A DNA stretch of 64,000 nucleotides, from NCBI GenBank assembly GCA_017963805.1, contig JAGCTE010000040.1, positions 1 through 64,000 on the forward strand, in the 5' to 3' direction. This stretch comes from a bacterium (GTDB lineage: Bacteria; Auribacterota; UBA3054). Below, piece after piece: positions 13,147-20,913 of this stretch (the stretch's first letter is position 1; each line of letters opens with the position of its first letter). The position numbers and the translations under genes are program-made. The notes under the pieces were generated by a model. That model was given only the letters and a program-made list of their open reading frames with translations. It ran no database searches and was not told where the DNA came from.

Positions 13147-14227
13147 AAAAGAGATCAGCACCTGGATCCTTTCGGCGGATTTCGATTACCCCGAATGTCT
13201 GCGCATCCTCAACGCTTACAAGGACCGCCGCAACATAACCGTCTGCCTTTCCGGCAAGGCGGTCAAGACTTGGCCCATCACAAGGTCCGCCGTTTTGGCG
13301 GACGTTCTCGCGAAGCTTGAGAAGCAGAAGATCGAATGGCTCTTCGAGGACATTCCCGAAGAGACCATGCGCTTCATTGATTTCACCAAGGAGCGCAGCG
13401 ACACCATTACGGTCGCGAGGGTGGCCATGGCCGGGAAAAGAAGGATCTACAATCTCATCGCGCGGACGGACCGTTTCCTGAAAATGCTTGTTTATTTATT
13501 CAAGCTGATGCAGGACATCGTTTACTGGACGGTCTGCGGCCCCTTCATTCCCCACGGCTTCCGCTACGCCAGGACGCTCTACGAGATAACGAGCTGCGGC
13601 ATGCGCTCGGTGGGCATCGTGCTTCTCGTCTCCTTCATCATGGGTCTTATCCTTGCCATGCAGGGCGGCGCGCAGCTGGAGAGGCTGGGCGCGGCCGTGA
13701 TGGTGGCGAAGATCGTCGGCATGATCACGGTGCGCGAGATAGGCCCCCTGCTTGCCTCGCTCCTCGTGACCGGCCGCTGCGGTTCCGCCATCACGGCTGA
13801 AATAGGCGCCATGGTGACGAGCGAGGAGATGGACGCCCTCAGGGCCATGGGCATCAGCATCACGAAGTACGTGGTGGTTCCGAAATTTGTCGCGCTGCTG
13901 ATAATTCTCCCGTGCCTCACGCTTTTCGCCAACATAGTCTGCATCTACGGATCATACATTTTCTCCTATTACCAGCTGGGAGTCTCTACTTACGATTACT
14001 TCAACCAGACGGTTTCCGGAATGCACGTCTCCGATGTTTTCAACGGGCTGGCGAAGAGCCTGGCCGACGCTGTCATCATCGCGTATATCGCCGTCTACCA
14101 CGGCCTGACGACCAAGGGCGGCGCCGAGGGCATCGGCAGCTCCACCACCAGAAGCGTGGTGGTGACGATCATCTGGATCGCGCTGGCGCACCTTTTCTTC
14201 ACGATACTTTTCTACTACAACCGCTGA
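13136..14227 (+). CDS. mlaE: MCE-type ABC transporter permease (MlaE/YrbE family) with N-terminal STAS-like extension
   Basis: 363-residue inner-membrane permease of an MCE lipid transporter. The first ~115 residues are soluble and look like a STAS domain fused to the permease, the role played by separate MlaB in E. coli; this assignment is by pattern only. The permease part has about five helices and the family stretch VREIGPLLASLLVTGRCGSAITAE followed by EIGAMVTSEEMDALRAMGI. ATPase, MCE-domain and lipoprotein genes follow immediately, so this is a complete inner-membrane complex. Confidence 0.9.
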   Translation: MPPEKEISTWILSADFDYPECLRILNAYKDRRNITVCLSGKAVKTWPITRSAVLADVLAKLEKQKIEWLFEDIPEETMRFIDFTKERSDTITVARVAMAGKRRIYNLIARTDRFLKMLVYLFKLMQDIVYWTVCGPFIPHGFRYARTLYEITSCGMRSVGIVLLVSFIMGLILAMQGGAQLERLGAAVMVAKIVGMITVREIGPLLASLLVTGRCGSAITAEIGAMVTSEEMDALRAMGISITKYVVVPKFVALLIILPCLTLFANIVCIYGSYIFSYYQLGVSTYDYFNQTVSGMHVSDVFNGLAKSLADAVIIAYIAVYHGLTTKGGAEGIGSSTTRSVVVTIIWIALAHLFFTILFYYNR

Positions 14228-14986
14228 ATGGAACACAACGAGAACATAATCGAAGTAAGCGATCTGAAGCTCAGCTTCGACGACAGGGTGATCTTGGACG
14301 GCATCAGCTTCCAGGTGAAGCCCAAGTCCATCTTCGTCATTTTGGGTGGCAGCGGAAGCGGCAAGACGACGATCCTGAGAAATCTCCTTGGACTGATCAA
14401 GCCGGATTCCGGCAACATCAGGATCTTCGGCACGAACATCGTGGGGCTAAGCGACGACGAACTCTACGGCGTCAGGAAAAGGATCGGCATGGTCTTCCAG
14501 GGCGGCGCGCTCTTCAATTCCATGACGCTGGGCGAGAACGTGGCGCTGCCGCTCGAGGAATACACGACGTATCCGGCCTCCGTCATAGACAATATCGTCG
14601 ACTGGAACCTTAATTTGGTCGACCTTCTCCACGCCAAGCACCTTCTGCCGGCGCAATTGTCCGGCGGCATGAAGAAGCGCGCCTCCATAGCGAGGGCGCT
14701 CTCCATGAACCCGGACATGCTCTTTTTCGACGAGCATACGACGGGCCTTGACCCTGTGATGGCGGCCGAACTGGACGAGATCATTTTGCGCCTCAAAAGG
14801 GAACTCGACATCACGGTGGTGGTGGTGACGCACGACATGACCAGCATAAGAAGGATCGCCGACTGCGGCATCATGCTCTACGACGGACACATCATCACGC
14901 GCGGCACGCTTGCCGAAATGGAGGCGAGCACCGACATCAGGGCGATAGAATTTTTCCGCAATCACGAAGCAAAGGAAAAGGAGTGA
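14228..14986 (+). CDS. mlaF: MCE-type ABC transporter ATPase (MlaF family)
   Basis: 252-residue ABC ATPase powering the lipid transporter. Walker A is LGGSGSGKTT, the ABC signature is LSGGMKKRASIARAL and Walker B with the family-typical ending is MLFFDEHTTGLDP. The MKKR after the signature and the HTTGLDP pattern separate MlaF-like ATPases from general importers. It starts one base after the permease stop. Confidence 0.93.
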   Translation: MEHNENIIEVSDLKLSFDDRVILDGISFQVKPKSIFVILGGSGSGKTTILRNLLGLIKPDSGNIRIFGTNIVGLSDDELYGVRKRIGMVFQGGALFNSMTLGENVALPLEEYTTYPASVIDNIVDWNLNLVDLLHAKHLLPAQLSGGMKKRASIARALSMNPDMLFFDEHTTGLDPVMAAELDEIILRLKRELDITVVVVTHDMTSIRRIADCGIMLYDGHIITRGTLAEMEASTDIRAIEFFRNHEAKEKE

Positions 14987-14990
14987 ATAA

Positions 14991-16001
14991 ATGGCGATAA
15001 GCAGTTCTGACAAAATCAAAGCGATCATTTTCCTTATAGTGAGCGCCTTACTCATGGTCGTCATCATCTTTTCGCTGGTGGGCACACAGTGGATGAAGCA
15101 GAAGGACCATTACTACATCGAATTTTCCGAAAGCTTGGGCGGCTTGTCCACGGGTTCGTCGGTAAGGTTCCACGGCATCAAGGTGGGGAAGGTCGTAAAA
15201 ATGAACATCGACCTTCAGAACCAGATGGGACTTATCGAAGTCGAAGTGACCAAGAACACGCCCGTAAAGACCGACTCCATTGCGACCATCGAGGTCGAGT
15301 CCTTCGTGACAGGCACCAGGTACGTGCAGATAACGCCGGGCAGCGTGGGCGCCGACCTTCTTGCGCCCAACGACCCCGACGTCAAGATACCCTGCTTCAA
15401 GTCGGGCTTCCAGAAATTCGCCGGAAACGTCGTGAACCTGGGCTCCCAGGCGCCCATGCTCGTAACCAACATCACCGCCATGTTCAGCCAGGGGAACGCC
15501 CAGGCTGTCTCCGAGATAGTGCAGAACCAGGTGCCGGTGCTTTTGGACCATGTCAACGCCTTCTTCGCTTCACAGAACGCCATGATGGTCTCGTCGATAC
15601 TTGTGAGAGTCGACGCCCTCATACTGACAAACAGCCAGGCGTTAACGCAGGCTATTGCCGGCTTCAATTCCACCATGTCGGCCGTCAACTCGATGGTGGA
15701 GGAGAACCGCGAGGTGACAAGGGAGCTGCTGCAGAACCTGAACGCCGCCAGCAAGACGGCCGACGGGCTCATGAACGAGAACCGCCAGCTCATCTCGAAC
15801 ATCCTCGTAAAGACGGGAAGCAGCTTGGACGAACTGAAAGACATCATGAACGAAAACAGGCAGCCTCTCCGGGACAGCTTGGAAAAGATCAGCAACTCCG
15901 CTGGCCTCGTGGAGGAATTCGTCTCCGAACTTAAAAATCAGCCTTCAATGCTTATCTACGGCAAAGAACCTCAAAAGGAGGATTGGATCGATGAAGAATA
16001 A
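14991..16001 (+). CDS. mlaD: MCE/MlaD domain protein, substrate-binding part of the lipid transporter
   Basis: 336-residue membrane-anchored periplasmic protein. One N-terminal helix (about 10-32) is followed by an MCE domain (about 38-120) with GLSTGSSVRFHGIKVGKV and FVTGTRYVQITPG. The remaining ~200 residues are predicted largely helical, with repeated Asn/Leu patterns and a tail resembling the long helical barrels of PqiB/YebT-like MCE proteins. The last 11 bases overlap the lipoprotein gene downstream. Confidence 0.9.
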   Translation: MAISSSDKIKAIIFLIVSALLMVVIIFSLVGTQWMKQKDHYYIEFSESLGGLSTGSSVRFHGIKVGKVVKMNIDLQNQMGLIEVEVTKNTPVKTDSIATIEVESFVTGTRYVQITPGSVGADLLAPNDPDVKIPCFKSGFQKFAGNVVNLGSQAPMLVTNITAMFSQGNAQAVSEIVQNQVPVLLDHVNAFFASQNAMMVSSILVRVDALILTNSQALTQAIAGFNSTMSAVNSMVEENREVTRELLQNLNAASKTADGLMNENRQLISNILVKTGSSLDELKDIMNENRQPLRDSLEKISNSAGLVEEFVSELKNQPSMLIYGKEPQKEDWIDEE

Positions 16002-16584
16002 GTCTTGTCTTATCGTTTGCGCGCTTCTGGTTTTGGCCGGCTGCGCCGCGCGCTCTCCGAAAACCACCGTTTACACGCTGGAACTTGACAAGTTCGATGA
16101 CACGGTCGTGGAGGAAACGCTGCCCGTTTCCGTCCTGGTTGAAAACTGCGGCGCAAGGGAGGCTTACAAGACGAAGGCCGTGATCGCTTCGCCCGCTCCC
16201 TTCGAGCTTACGAAAAGGGCGAACGCCGAGTGGGCGGAAAGCGCCGGAACGCTTCTGAATTCAACTATCCAGAGTTACCTCGCTCCGCGCTGCTTTATGG
16301 TCTTGCCGCCCGATTGGAAAGCCAAGGTCAAATACGACTGCTCCGTCCTCGTCTACCTTGAGGCGATGACTCAGGTGAAGCGCGGGAAACTTTGGTTCGC
16401 GGTATTGAGGCTCTCTTACGAAGTGCTTCCCAAGAACGGGGGAGACGCCGTTGTTTCCGGCCGTTTCGACAAGGCCGCGCCTCTTCCCGACGGGGATCTG
16501 AACAACTACGTCATGGCGCAGAGCGCGCTGGCTAAAGAATGGCTGGACGGGCTCTTAGCCAAACTGAAAAAGGCCGGGGAGTGA
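15991..16584 (+). CDS. ABC-type transport auxiliary lipoprotein (PqiC/MlaB-associated family)
   Basis: 197-residue predicted outer-membrane or periplasmic lipoprotein. It has a classic signal with lipobox LAGC (Cys at 18). The mature part has the pattern of the ABC transport auxiliary component (PF03886 type): VYTLELDKF near the start, then VSVLVENCGAREAY and WAESAGTLLNSTIQSYL. Position as the last gene of the MCE operon supports a role as its outer-membrane partner. The family match is judged from pattern and context, not from a search. Confidence 0.75.
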   Translation: MKNKSCLIVCALLVLAGCAARSPKTTVYTLELDKFDDTVVEETLPVSVLVENCGAREAYKTKAVIASPAPFELTKRANAEWAESAGTLLNSTIQSYLAPRCFMVLPPDWKAKVKYDCSVLVYLEAMTQVKRGKLWFAVLRLSYEVLPKNGGDAVVSGRFDKAAPLPDGDLNNYVMAQSALAKEWLDGLLAKLKKAGE

Positions 16585-16588
16585 ATCG

Positions 16589-16617
16589 TTGCCTCACCGG
16601 TTAAAACTTGCTATAAT
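16589..16617 (+). promoter_or_regulatory. Sigma70-type promoter of the gcv operon
   Basis: TTGCCT (16589-16594) and TATAAT (16612-16617) are separated by exactly 17 bases. The expected start is near 16624, giving a leader of about 54 bases before gcvH with an AAGGAG ribosome binding site. Confidence 0.85.
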
Positions 16618-16625
16618 TCGCCATA

Positions 16626-16644
16626 AATATTAAGTCTTAATATT
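16626..16644 (+). promoter_or_regulatory. Perfect palindrome at the gcv transcription start (candidate operator)
   Basis: AATATTAAG-T-CTTAATATT is a perfect nine-base inverted repeat with one central base, placed at about +3 to +21 of the predicted transcript. The position fits a repressor operator. With a one-base centre it would not fold well as an RNA hairpin, which favours a DNA-binding site. The cognate protein is unknown. Confidence 0.5.
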
Positions 16645-16677
16645 AATAATTCAACCAACTTCATTTAAGGAGTTACT

Positions 16678-17064
16678 ATGAGCGTTCCCAGCGAACTTTA
16701 CTACACCAAAGACCATGAATGGGTCAAAGTCGAAGACGGCAAAGCCACCATCGGCATCACCGATTTCGCCCAGCACGAACTCGGCGACATCACCTACGTC
16801 GAGCTCCCGAAGCCGGAAACGACTTTGAGCAAAGGCAACGAAGTCGCGACCATCGAGTCCGTCAAAGCCGCCAGCGACGTCTATTCGCCGATAACCGGCA
16901 CCGTCGACGAAGTCAACGAGTCCTTAGACGCTTCCCCGGACGTCATCAACACCGATCCCTACGGCGAAGGCTGGATCTGCACCTTGAAAGACATCGTCGC
17001 CGACGATCTCAACACCCTCATGAACGCTGAACAATACGAGGCCTTCTTAAAGGAAGAGAAGTAA
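16678..17064 (+). CDS. gcvH: Glycine cleavage system H protein
   Basis: 128-residue lipoyl carrier of the glycine cleavage complex. The lipoylated lysine is Lys63 in IESVKAASDVYSP. The N terminus (YYTKDHEWVKVEDGKATIGITDFAQ) and the C-terminal GEGWICTL are diagnostic. It is preceded by AAGGAG and by the strong promoter described above, and gcvPA follows after two bases. Confidence 0.97.
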   Translation: MSVPSELYYTKDHEWVKVEDGKATIGITDFAQHELGDITYVELPKPETTLSKGNEVATIESVKAASDVYSPITGTVDEVNESLDASPDVINTDPYGEGWICTLKDIVADDLNTLMNAEQYEAFLKEEK

Positions 17065-17066
17065 AT

Positions 17067-18419
17067 ATGTCTAACTACGGATTTGTGCCTCACGGTAGCG
17101 TTGACCTGGCCGAGATGCTCAAAACAGTCGGAGTCAAAAGCGTGGAGGATCTCTACGCCGCCATTCCGGAAGAATTGAGGATCAAGAAGCTGGATCTGCC
17201 CGAAGGCGTTTCAGAATACGAAGTCTCTAAGAGACTCTCGGCGCTTTCCAAACGCAACGATTCCAATCTCGTCTGCTTCATGGGAGGCGGTTTTTACGAT
17301 CATTTCATTCCCGCCGCGGCCGACGCCATCGCTTCCCGCGGTGAATTCACGACCTGCTACACGCCGTATCAGCCCGAAGTCGCGCAGGGAACGCTGCAGA
17401 CGATGTTCGAATACCAGAGCGGCATGTGCCGTCTTACCGGGCTGGAAGTCTCCAACGCCTCCGTTTACGATGGCGGTTCCGCGGTCTTCGAAGCCGCGGC
17501 CATGAGCTACCGCGTGACCGGAAGAAGACGCTTTTTGGTCGACGGGACTATCAATCCCATCTACCGCAACATGCTTGAGAGCTACGCCGCCAACATGAAC
17601 TTCGAGTTCTGCGAAGTTCCGGGCAAAGACGGCAAGGCCGACAAAGAGGCGATAAAAGCGGCCCTCGACAAGACGGTCGCGGCGGTCATCCTCCAGAACC
17701 CCTCTTTCTTCGGCTGCGTGGACGATTACACTGACACGGCTCAGGCCGCCCACGAAGCGGGCTCCCTCTGCGTCATGATCTGCTACCCGCTTTCGCTGGC
17801 TTACCTGAAGACGCCCGGCGAAATGGGCGTCGACATCGCGGTCGGAGACGCCCAGAGCCTTGGTCTTCCCTTAGGCTTCGGCGGCCCGTACCTCGGTTTC
17901 ATGGTGACGACTTTGAAGCTGGCCCGCAAGATGCCGGGCAGGATCTGCGGCGAAACGCACGACAAGGACGGCAACCGCGGTTTCGTTCTGACCCTGCAGG
18001 CCAGGGAACAGCACATCAGAAGGGAAAAGGCCACTTCGAACATCTGCTCCAACCAGAACCTCTGCGCCATCACGGCCACCATTTACCTTGCTCTGATGGG
18101 AAAGGAGGGCCTCTACGAGGCCGCGGAGAGCAGCGCGAAGAACGCCGCCTACGCCCTCAAGAAGCTGACTTCCGTTCCGGGTGTCTCAGCCACCTTCTCC
18201 TCCCCGGTGTTCAACGAGTTTGCCCTGACGCTGCCTTGCTGCGCCGGCAAAGTCTGCGAAAAACTTTTGGAAAAGGGATTCGCCGGCGGCATCCCGCTCG
18301 GCCGTTTCTTCGAAGGCATGGGCAAAGTCCTCTTGGTCGCCTGCACTGAAAAGCGCACCAAAGCCGAGATCGACGCTTTTGCCGAAGCTCTTAAAAGCGC
18401 TATCGAGGAGGTAAAATAA
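17067..18419 (+). CDS. gcvPA: Glycine dehydrogenase (decarboxylating) subunit 1
   Basis: 450-residue N-terminal half of split P protein. It contains the fold-type I PLP scaffold but no PLP lysine of its own; SYFGGG-type region here reads VCFMGGGFYDHFIPAA, and YTPYQPEVAQGTLQTMFEYQS is a family signature. It pairs with gcvPB, whose ATG overlaps the TAA of this gene by one base, ensuring equal synthesis. The split form occurs in many Gram-positive, thermophilic and PVC-type bacteria. Confidence 0.96.
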   Translation: MSNYGFVPHGSVDLAEMLKTVGVKSVEDLYAAIPEELRIKKLDLPEGVSEYEVSKRLSALSKRNDSNLVCFMGGGFYDHFIPAAADAIASRGEFTTCYTPYQPEVAQGTLQTMFEYQSGMCRLTGLEVSNASVYDGGSAVFEAAAMSYRVTGRRRFLVDGTINPIYRNMLESYAANMNFEFCEVPGKDGKADKEAIKAALDKTVAAVILQNPSFFGCVDDYTDTAQAAHEAGSLCVMICYPLSLAYLKTPGEMGVDIAVGDAQSLGLPLGFGGPYLGFMVTTLKLARKMPGRICGETHDKDGNRGFVLTLQAREQHIRREKATSNICSNQNLCAITATIYLALMGKEGLYEAAESSAKNAAYALKKLTSVPGVSATFSSPVFNEFALTLPCCAGKVCEKLLEKGFAGGIPLGRFFEGMGKVLLVACTEKRTKAEIDAFAEALKSAIEEVK

Positions 18420-19873
18420 TGAAACTCATCTATGAAGAATCAACGCCCAAAAGACGCGGCGTCATTCCTCCCAAGAGCGGCATAGAGTGCCAGACTCTTG
18501 TTCCCGAATCTCTCCGCAGAAAAGAGAAAGCTCCTCTGCCGGAAGTCAGCGAACTGGACGTCGTCCGTCACTACACGAACCTCAGCCGTCTGAACTATTC
18601 CGTCGACACCAATTTCTATCCCTTGGGATCCTGCACGATGAAGTACAATCCCAAAGTGAACGAGCAGATAGCGAGACTGGAAGGCTTCACCTCTTTGCAT
18701 CCTTATCTTTCCCTAGTCCCCGGCGGACCTGAAAAAGTCCAGGGCGCCCTGGAAACGATCTACGAGACAGAGCGGAAGCTCTGCGAGATCACCGGCATGA
18801 AGGCTGTAACGCTCCAGCCTTTCGCCGGCGCCAACGGCGAGTTCACCGGCGTCATGCTCATCGCCGCCTACCACAAGGACAGGGGAGACGTGAAGAGAAG
18901 ACGCATGCTCATCCCCGACAGCGCCCACGGCACGAACCCCGCCTCCGCCATGATGGCCGGCTTCGAGATCACGCCGATCCCCTCGGATCCCAAGGGCTGG
19001 GTCGATCTCAAGGCTCTGGAAGAAGCTCTGGGCGACGACGTCGCGGGCTTGATGCTCACGGCTCCGAACACGGTCGGCCTCTTCGACAGTAACGTCGGCA
19101 AGATCAGCGAAATGGTCCACAAGGCCGGCGGCCTCATGTACTATGACGGCGCGAACCTGAACGCCATCATGGGCCACGCCAGGCCGGGCGACCTCGGCTT
19201 CGACGTCGTGCACCTCAACATGCACAAGACCTTCTCGACGCCTCACGGCGGCGGCGGCCCCGGCGCGGGCGCGGTCGGCGTGAAAGAGCAGCTGGTCCCG
19301 TTCCTCCCGACTCCCAGAGTCACGAAGAAAGAGGACGGCACCTTCGAGGTCGGCGTCGCCGACTCAACCAAGAGCATGGGCCACATCGCGCCCTTCTTCG
19401 GCAACTTCTGCGTCATGCTTAAGGCTTACGCCTACATGCTGCAGCTGGGCGCCGAAGGCATCAGGGAAGCGGCTGGGCTCGCGGTCTTGAACGCCAACTA
19501 TCTGAAAGCCAAACTTCAGGACACTTACAAGTTCCCCTTCGCCGATCAGATCTGCATGCACGAGTGCGTCTGCACTTCCGAATGGCAGCTTGAGAAGTCT
19601 CACGTCAACACGCTCGACATCGCCAAGATGCTGCTTGACAGAGGCTATCATGCCCCGACGGTCTACTTCCCCCTGATCGTCCACGAGGCCATCATGATCG
19701 AGCCTACGGAAACGGAATCCAAGGAAACTCTTGACGCCTTCGTGGAATCCATGAAGGAGATCGCCAAGATCACGGAAACGGATCCCGAGGCCTGCCACCG
19801 CGCTCCCGAAAGGACGCCCATCGGAAGGATGGACGAAGTGGCGGCTGCCAAGAACATGATCCTGAAAGCCTAA
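18419..19873 (+). CDS. gcvPB: Glycine dehydrogenase (decarboxylating) subunit 2
   Basis: 484-residue catalytic half of the P protein, decarboxylating glycine with PLP. The PLP lysine is Lys270 in LNMHKTFSTPHGGGGPG. Other signatures are YPLGSCTMKYNPK and LQPFAGANGEFTGVM. It closes the gcvH-gcvPA-gcvPB operon; no T protein gene is in the window, so gcvT must lie elsewhere if the system cleaves glycine completely. Confidence 0.97.
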   Translation: MKLIYEESTPKRRGVIPPKSGIECQTLVPESLRRKEKAPLPEVSELDVVRHYTNLSRLNYSVDTNFYPLGSCTMKYNPKVNEQIARLEGFTSLHPYLSLVPGGPEKVQGALETIYETERKLCEITGMKAVTLQPFAGANGEFTGVMLIAAYHKDRGDVKRRRMLIPDSAHGTNPASAMMAGFEITPIPSDPKGWVDLKALEEALGDDVAGLMLTAPNTVGLFDSNVGKISEMVHKAGGLMYYDGANLNAIMGHARPGDLGFDVVHLNMHKTFSTPHGGGGPGAGAVGVKEQLVPFLPTPRVTKKEDGTFEVGVADSTKSMGHIAPFFGNFCVMLKAYAYMLQLGAEGIREAAGLAVLNANYLKAKLQDTYKFPFADQICMHECVCTSEWQLEKSHVNTLDIAKMLLDRGYHAPTVYFPLIVHEAIMIEPTETESKETLDAFVESMKEIAKITETDPEACHRAPERTPIGRMDEVAAAKNMILKA

Positions 19874-19880
19874 ATTCGCG

Positions 19881-20906
19881 ATGGCAGTACGCAAGAGTAA
19901 AACGGAAGAAAGCTTCAGGCCCGAGGATTTCCTCAAAAAGCTGGAAGCCAACGAAACCGGCAATTTCTACGTATTGCTGGGCGAAGACCATACGCGCGCG
20001 GAGCAGCTCTTAGAGACGCTTCGCGCGCGTCTCGTTCCTCCCGGCATGGAGGATTTCTCCCTGGAGACCATAACCGTCGACAAGGAGAAGAACGGGGCCG
20101 GCGAGATCATCGGCGCGGCGGAGACGATCCCCTTCATGGGAGGATACCGTCTTGTCATAGTCCGCCACGGCGAAGAGCTCGACTCCGAGGCTCTGGAAGC
20201 GCTTTCCGAATACGCTCAGGAGACCTTTGAAAAAAAGCGCCCCGACATGCTCCTCATTATCGTGATGAGCGCGCTGGACAAGCGCCTCAAATTCACCAAG
20301 ACGATCCAGAAGCTCGGCGCCATAATAGACTGCGAGCCCGAGCCGATCAGAGACCTTAGGGAATATGCTAAGAAGCATTTCAACAAGACTCTGACGCCGG
20401 ACGGCGAAAGGGCTTTCTCCGAGATCGTCGGCTCCGACACAAGGAAAGTGGCGGCGGAAATGGAGAAAGTCAGCCTTTACACAGGCGACCGTGAGGAGAT
20501 CACGGAAGCGGACGTCATGGCTATTTGCGCCGACTCCAACATCCAGGACGAATGGGAGCTGAGAAACTGCCTCCTTTCCGGCAGCATGGAGGGAACGCTC
20601 TCCGCTCTCAGAAACCTCCGCTTCGATCCAAGCGGCAGCGAAGAGGGGATCTTCGCGAAGCTGACTTACATTATGAGCGACCTTCCTGTCATCGCGGAGG
20701 CCGCCAAAAGAGGGGACATGCGCGCCGCGAGAGTTTTCCCGGGCAATCCCCGCTATTACGCGATGAAGAATTTTTTGAGCGAACTTCCCGTTGAGAAGCA
20801 AAGGAAGATACTGTCCTTTATGATGTACCAGATGATCGCTTTCCGCGGCAGCAATCTTCCCAAAGATATAATGAACGACTTAGCCTGCATTTCACTGATT
20901 TTATAA
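19881..20906 (+). CDS. holA: DNA polymerase III delta subunit HolA
   Basis: 341-residue clamp-loader delta subunit that opens the beta sliding clamp. The N-terminal half has NFYVLLGEDHTRAEQLLETL and PFMGGYRLVIVRHGEEL, the standard HolA pattern, and the C-terminal helical part resembles the family (KLTYIMSDLPVIAEAAKRG). The end FRGSNLPKDIMNDL varies from the textbook ending. Eight bases follow gcvPB, so readthrough from the gcv operon is likely. Confidence 0.85.
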   Translation: MAVRKSKTEESFRPEDFLKKLEANETGNFYVLLGEDHTRAEQLLETLRARLVPPGMEDFSLETITVDKEKNGAGEIIGAAETIPFMGGYRLVIVRHGEELDSEALEALSEYAQETFEKKRPDMLLIIVMSALDKRLKFTKTIQKLGAIIDCEPEPIRDLREYAKKHFNKTLTPDGERAFSEIVGSDTRKVAAEMEKVSLYTGDREEITEADVMAICADSNIQDEWELRNCLLSGSMEGTLSALRNLRFDPSGSEEGIFAKLTYIMSDLPVIAEAAKRGDMRAARVFPGNPRYYAMKNFLSELPVEKQRKILSFMMYQMIAFRGSNLPKDIMNDLACISLIL

Positions 20907-20907
20907 T
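20902..20907 (+). promoter_or_regulatory. -10 box directly ahead of the sugar transferase gene
   Basis: TATAAT overlaps the holA stop codon and ends six bases before the ATG at 20914. Transcription starting seven bases downstream would begin at or next to that ATG. No Shine-Dalgarno sequence is present, so this could produce a leaderless mRNA. The -35 region (CTTAGC) is poor. Confidence 0.45.
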
Positions 20908-20913
20908 TGATTT

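Noticed and set aside
16618-16677. Glycine riboswitch before the gcv operon
   Set aside because: The leader is only about 54 bases and has none of the glycine aptamer features; the main element is an AT-rich palindrome.
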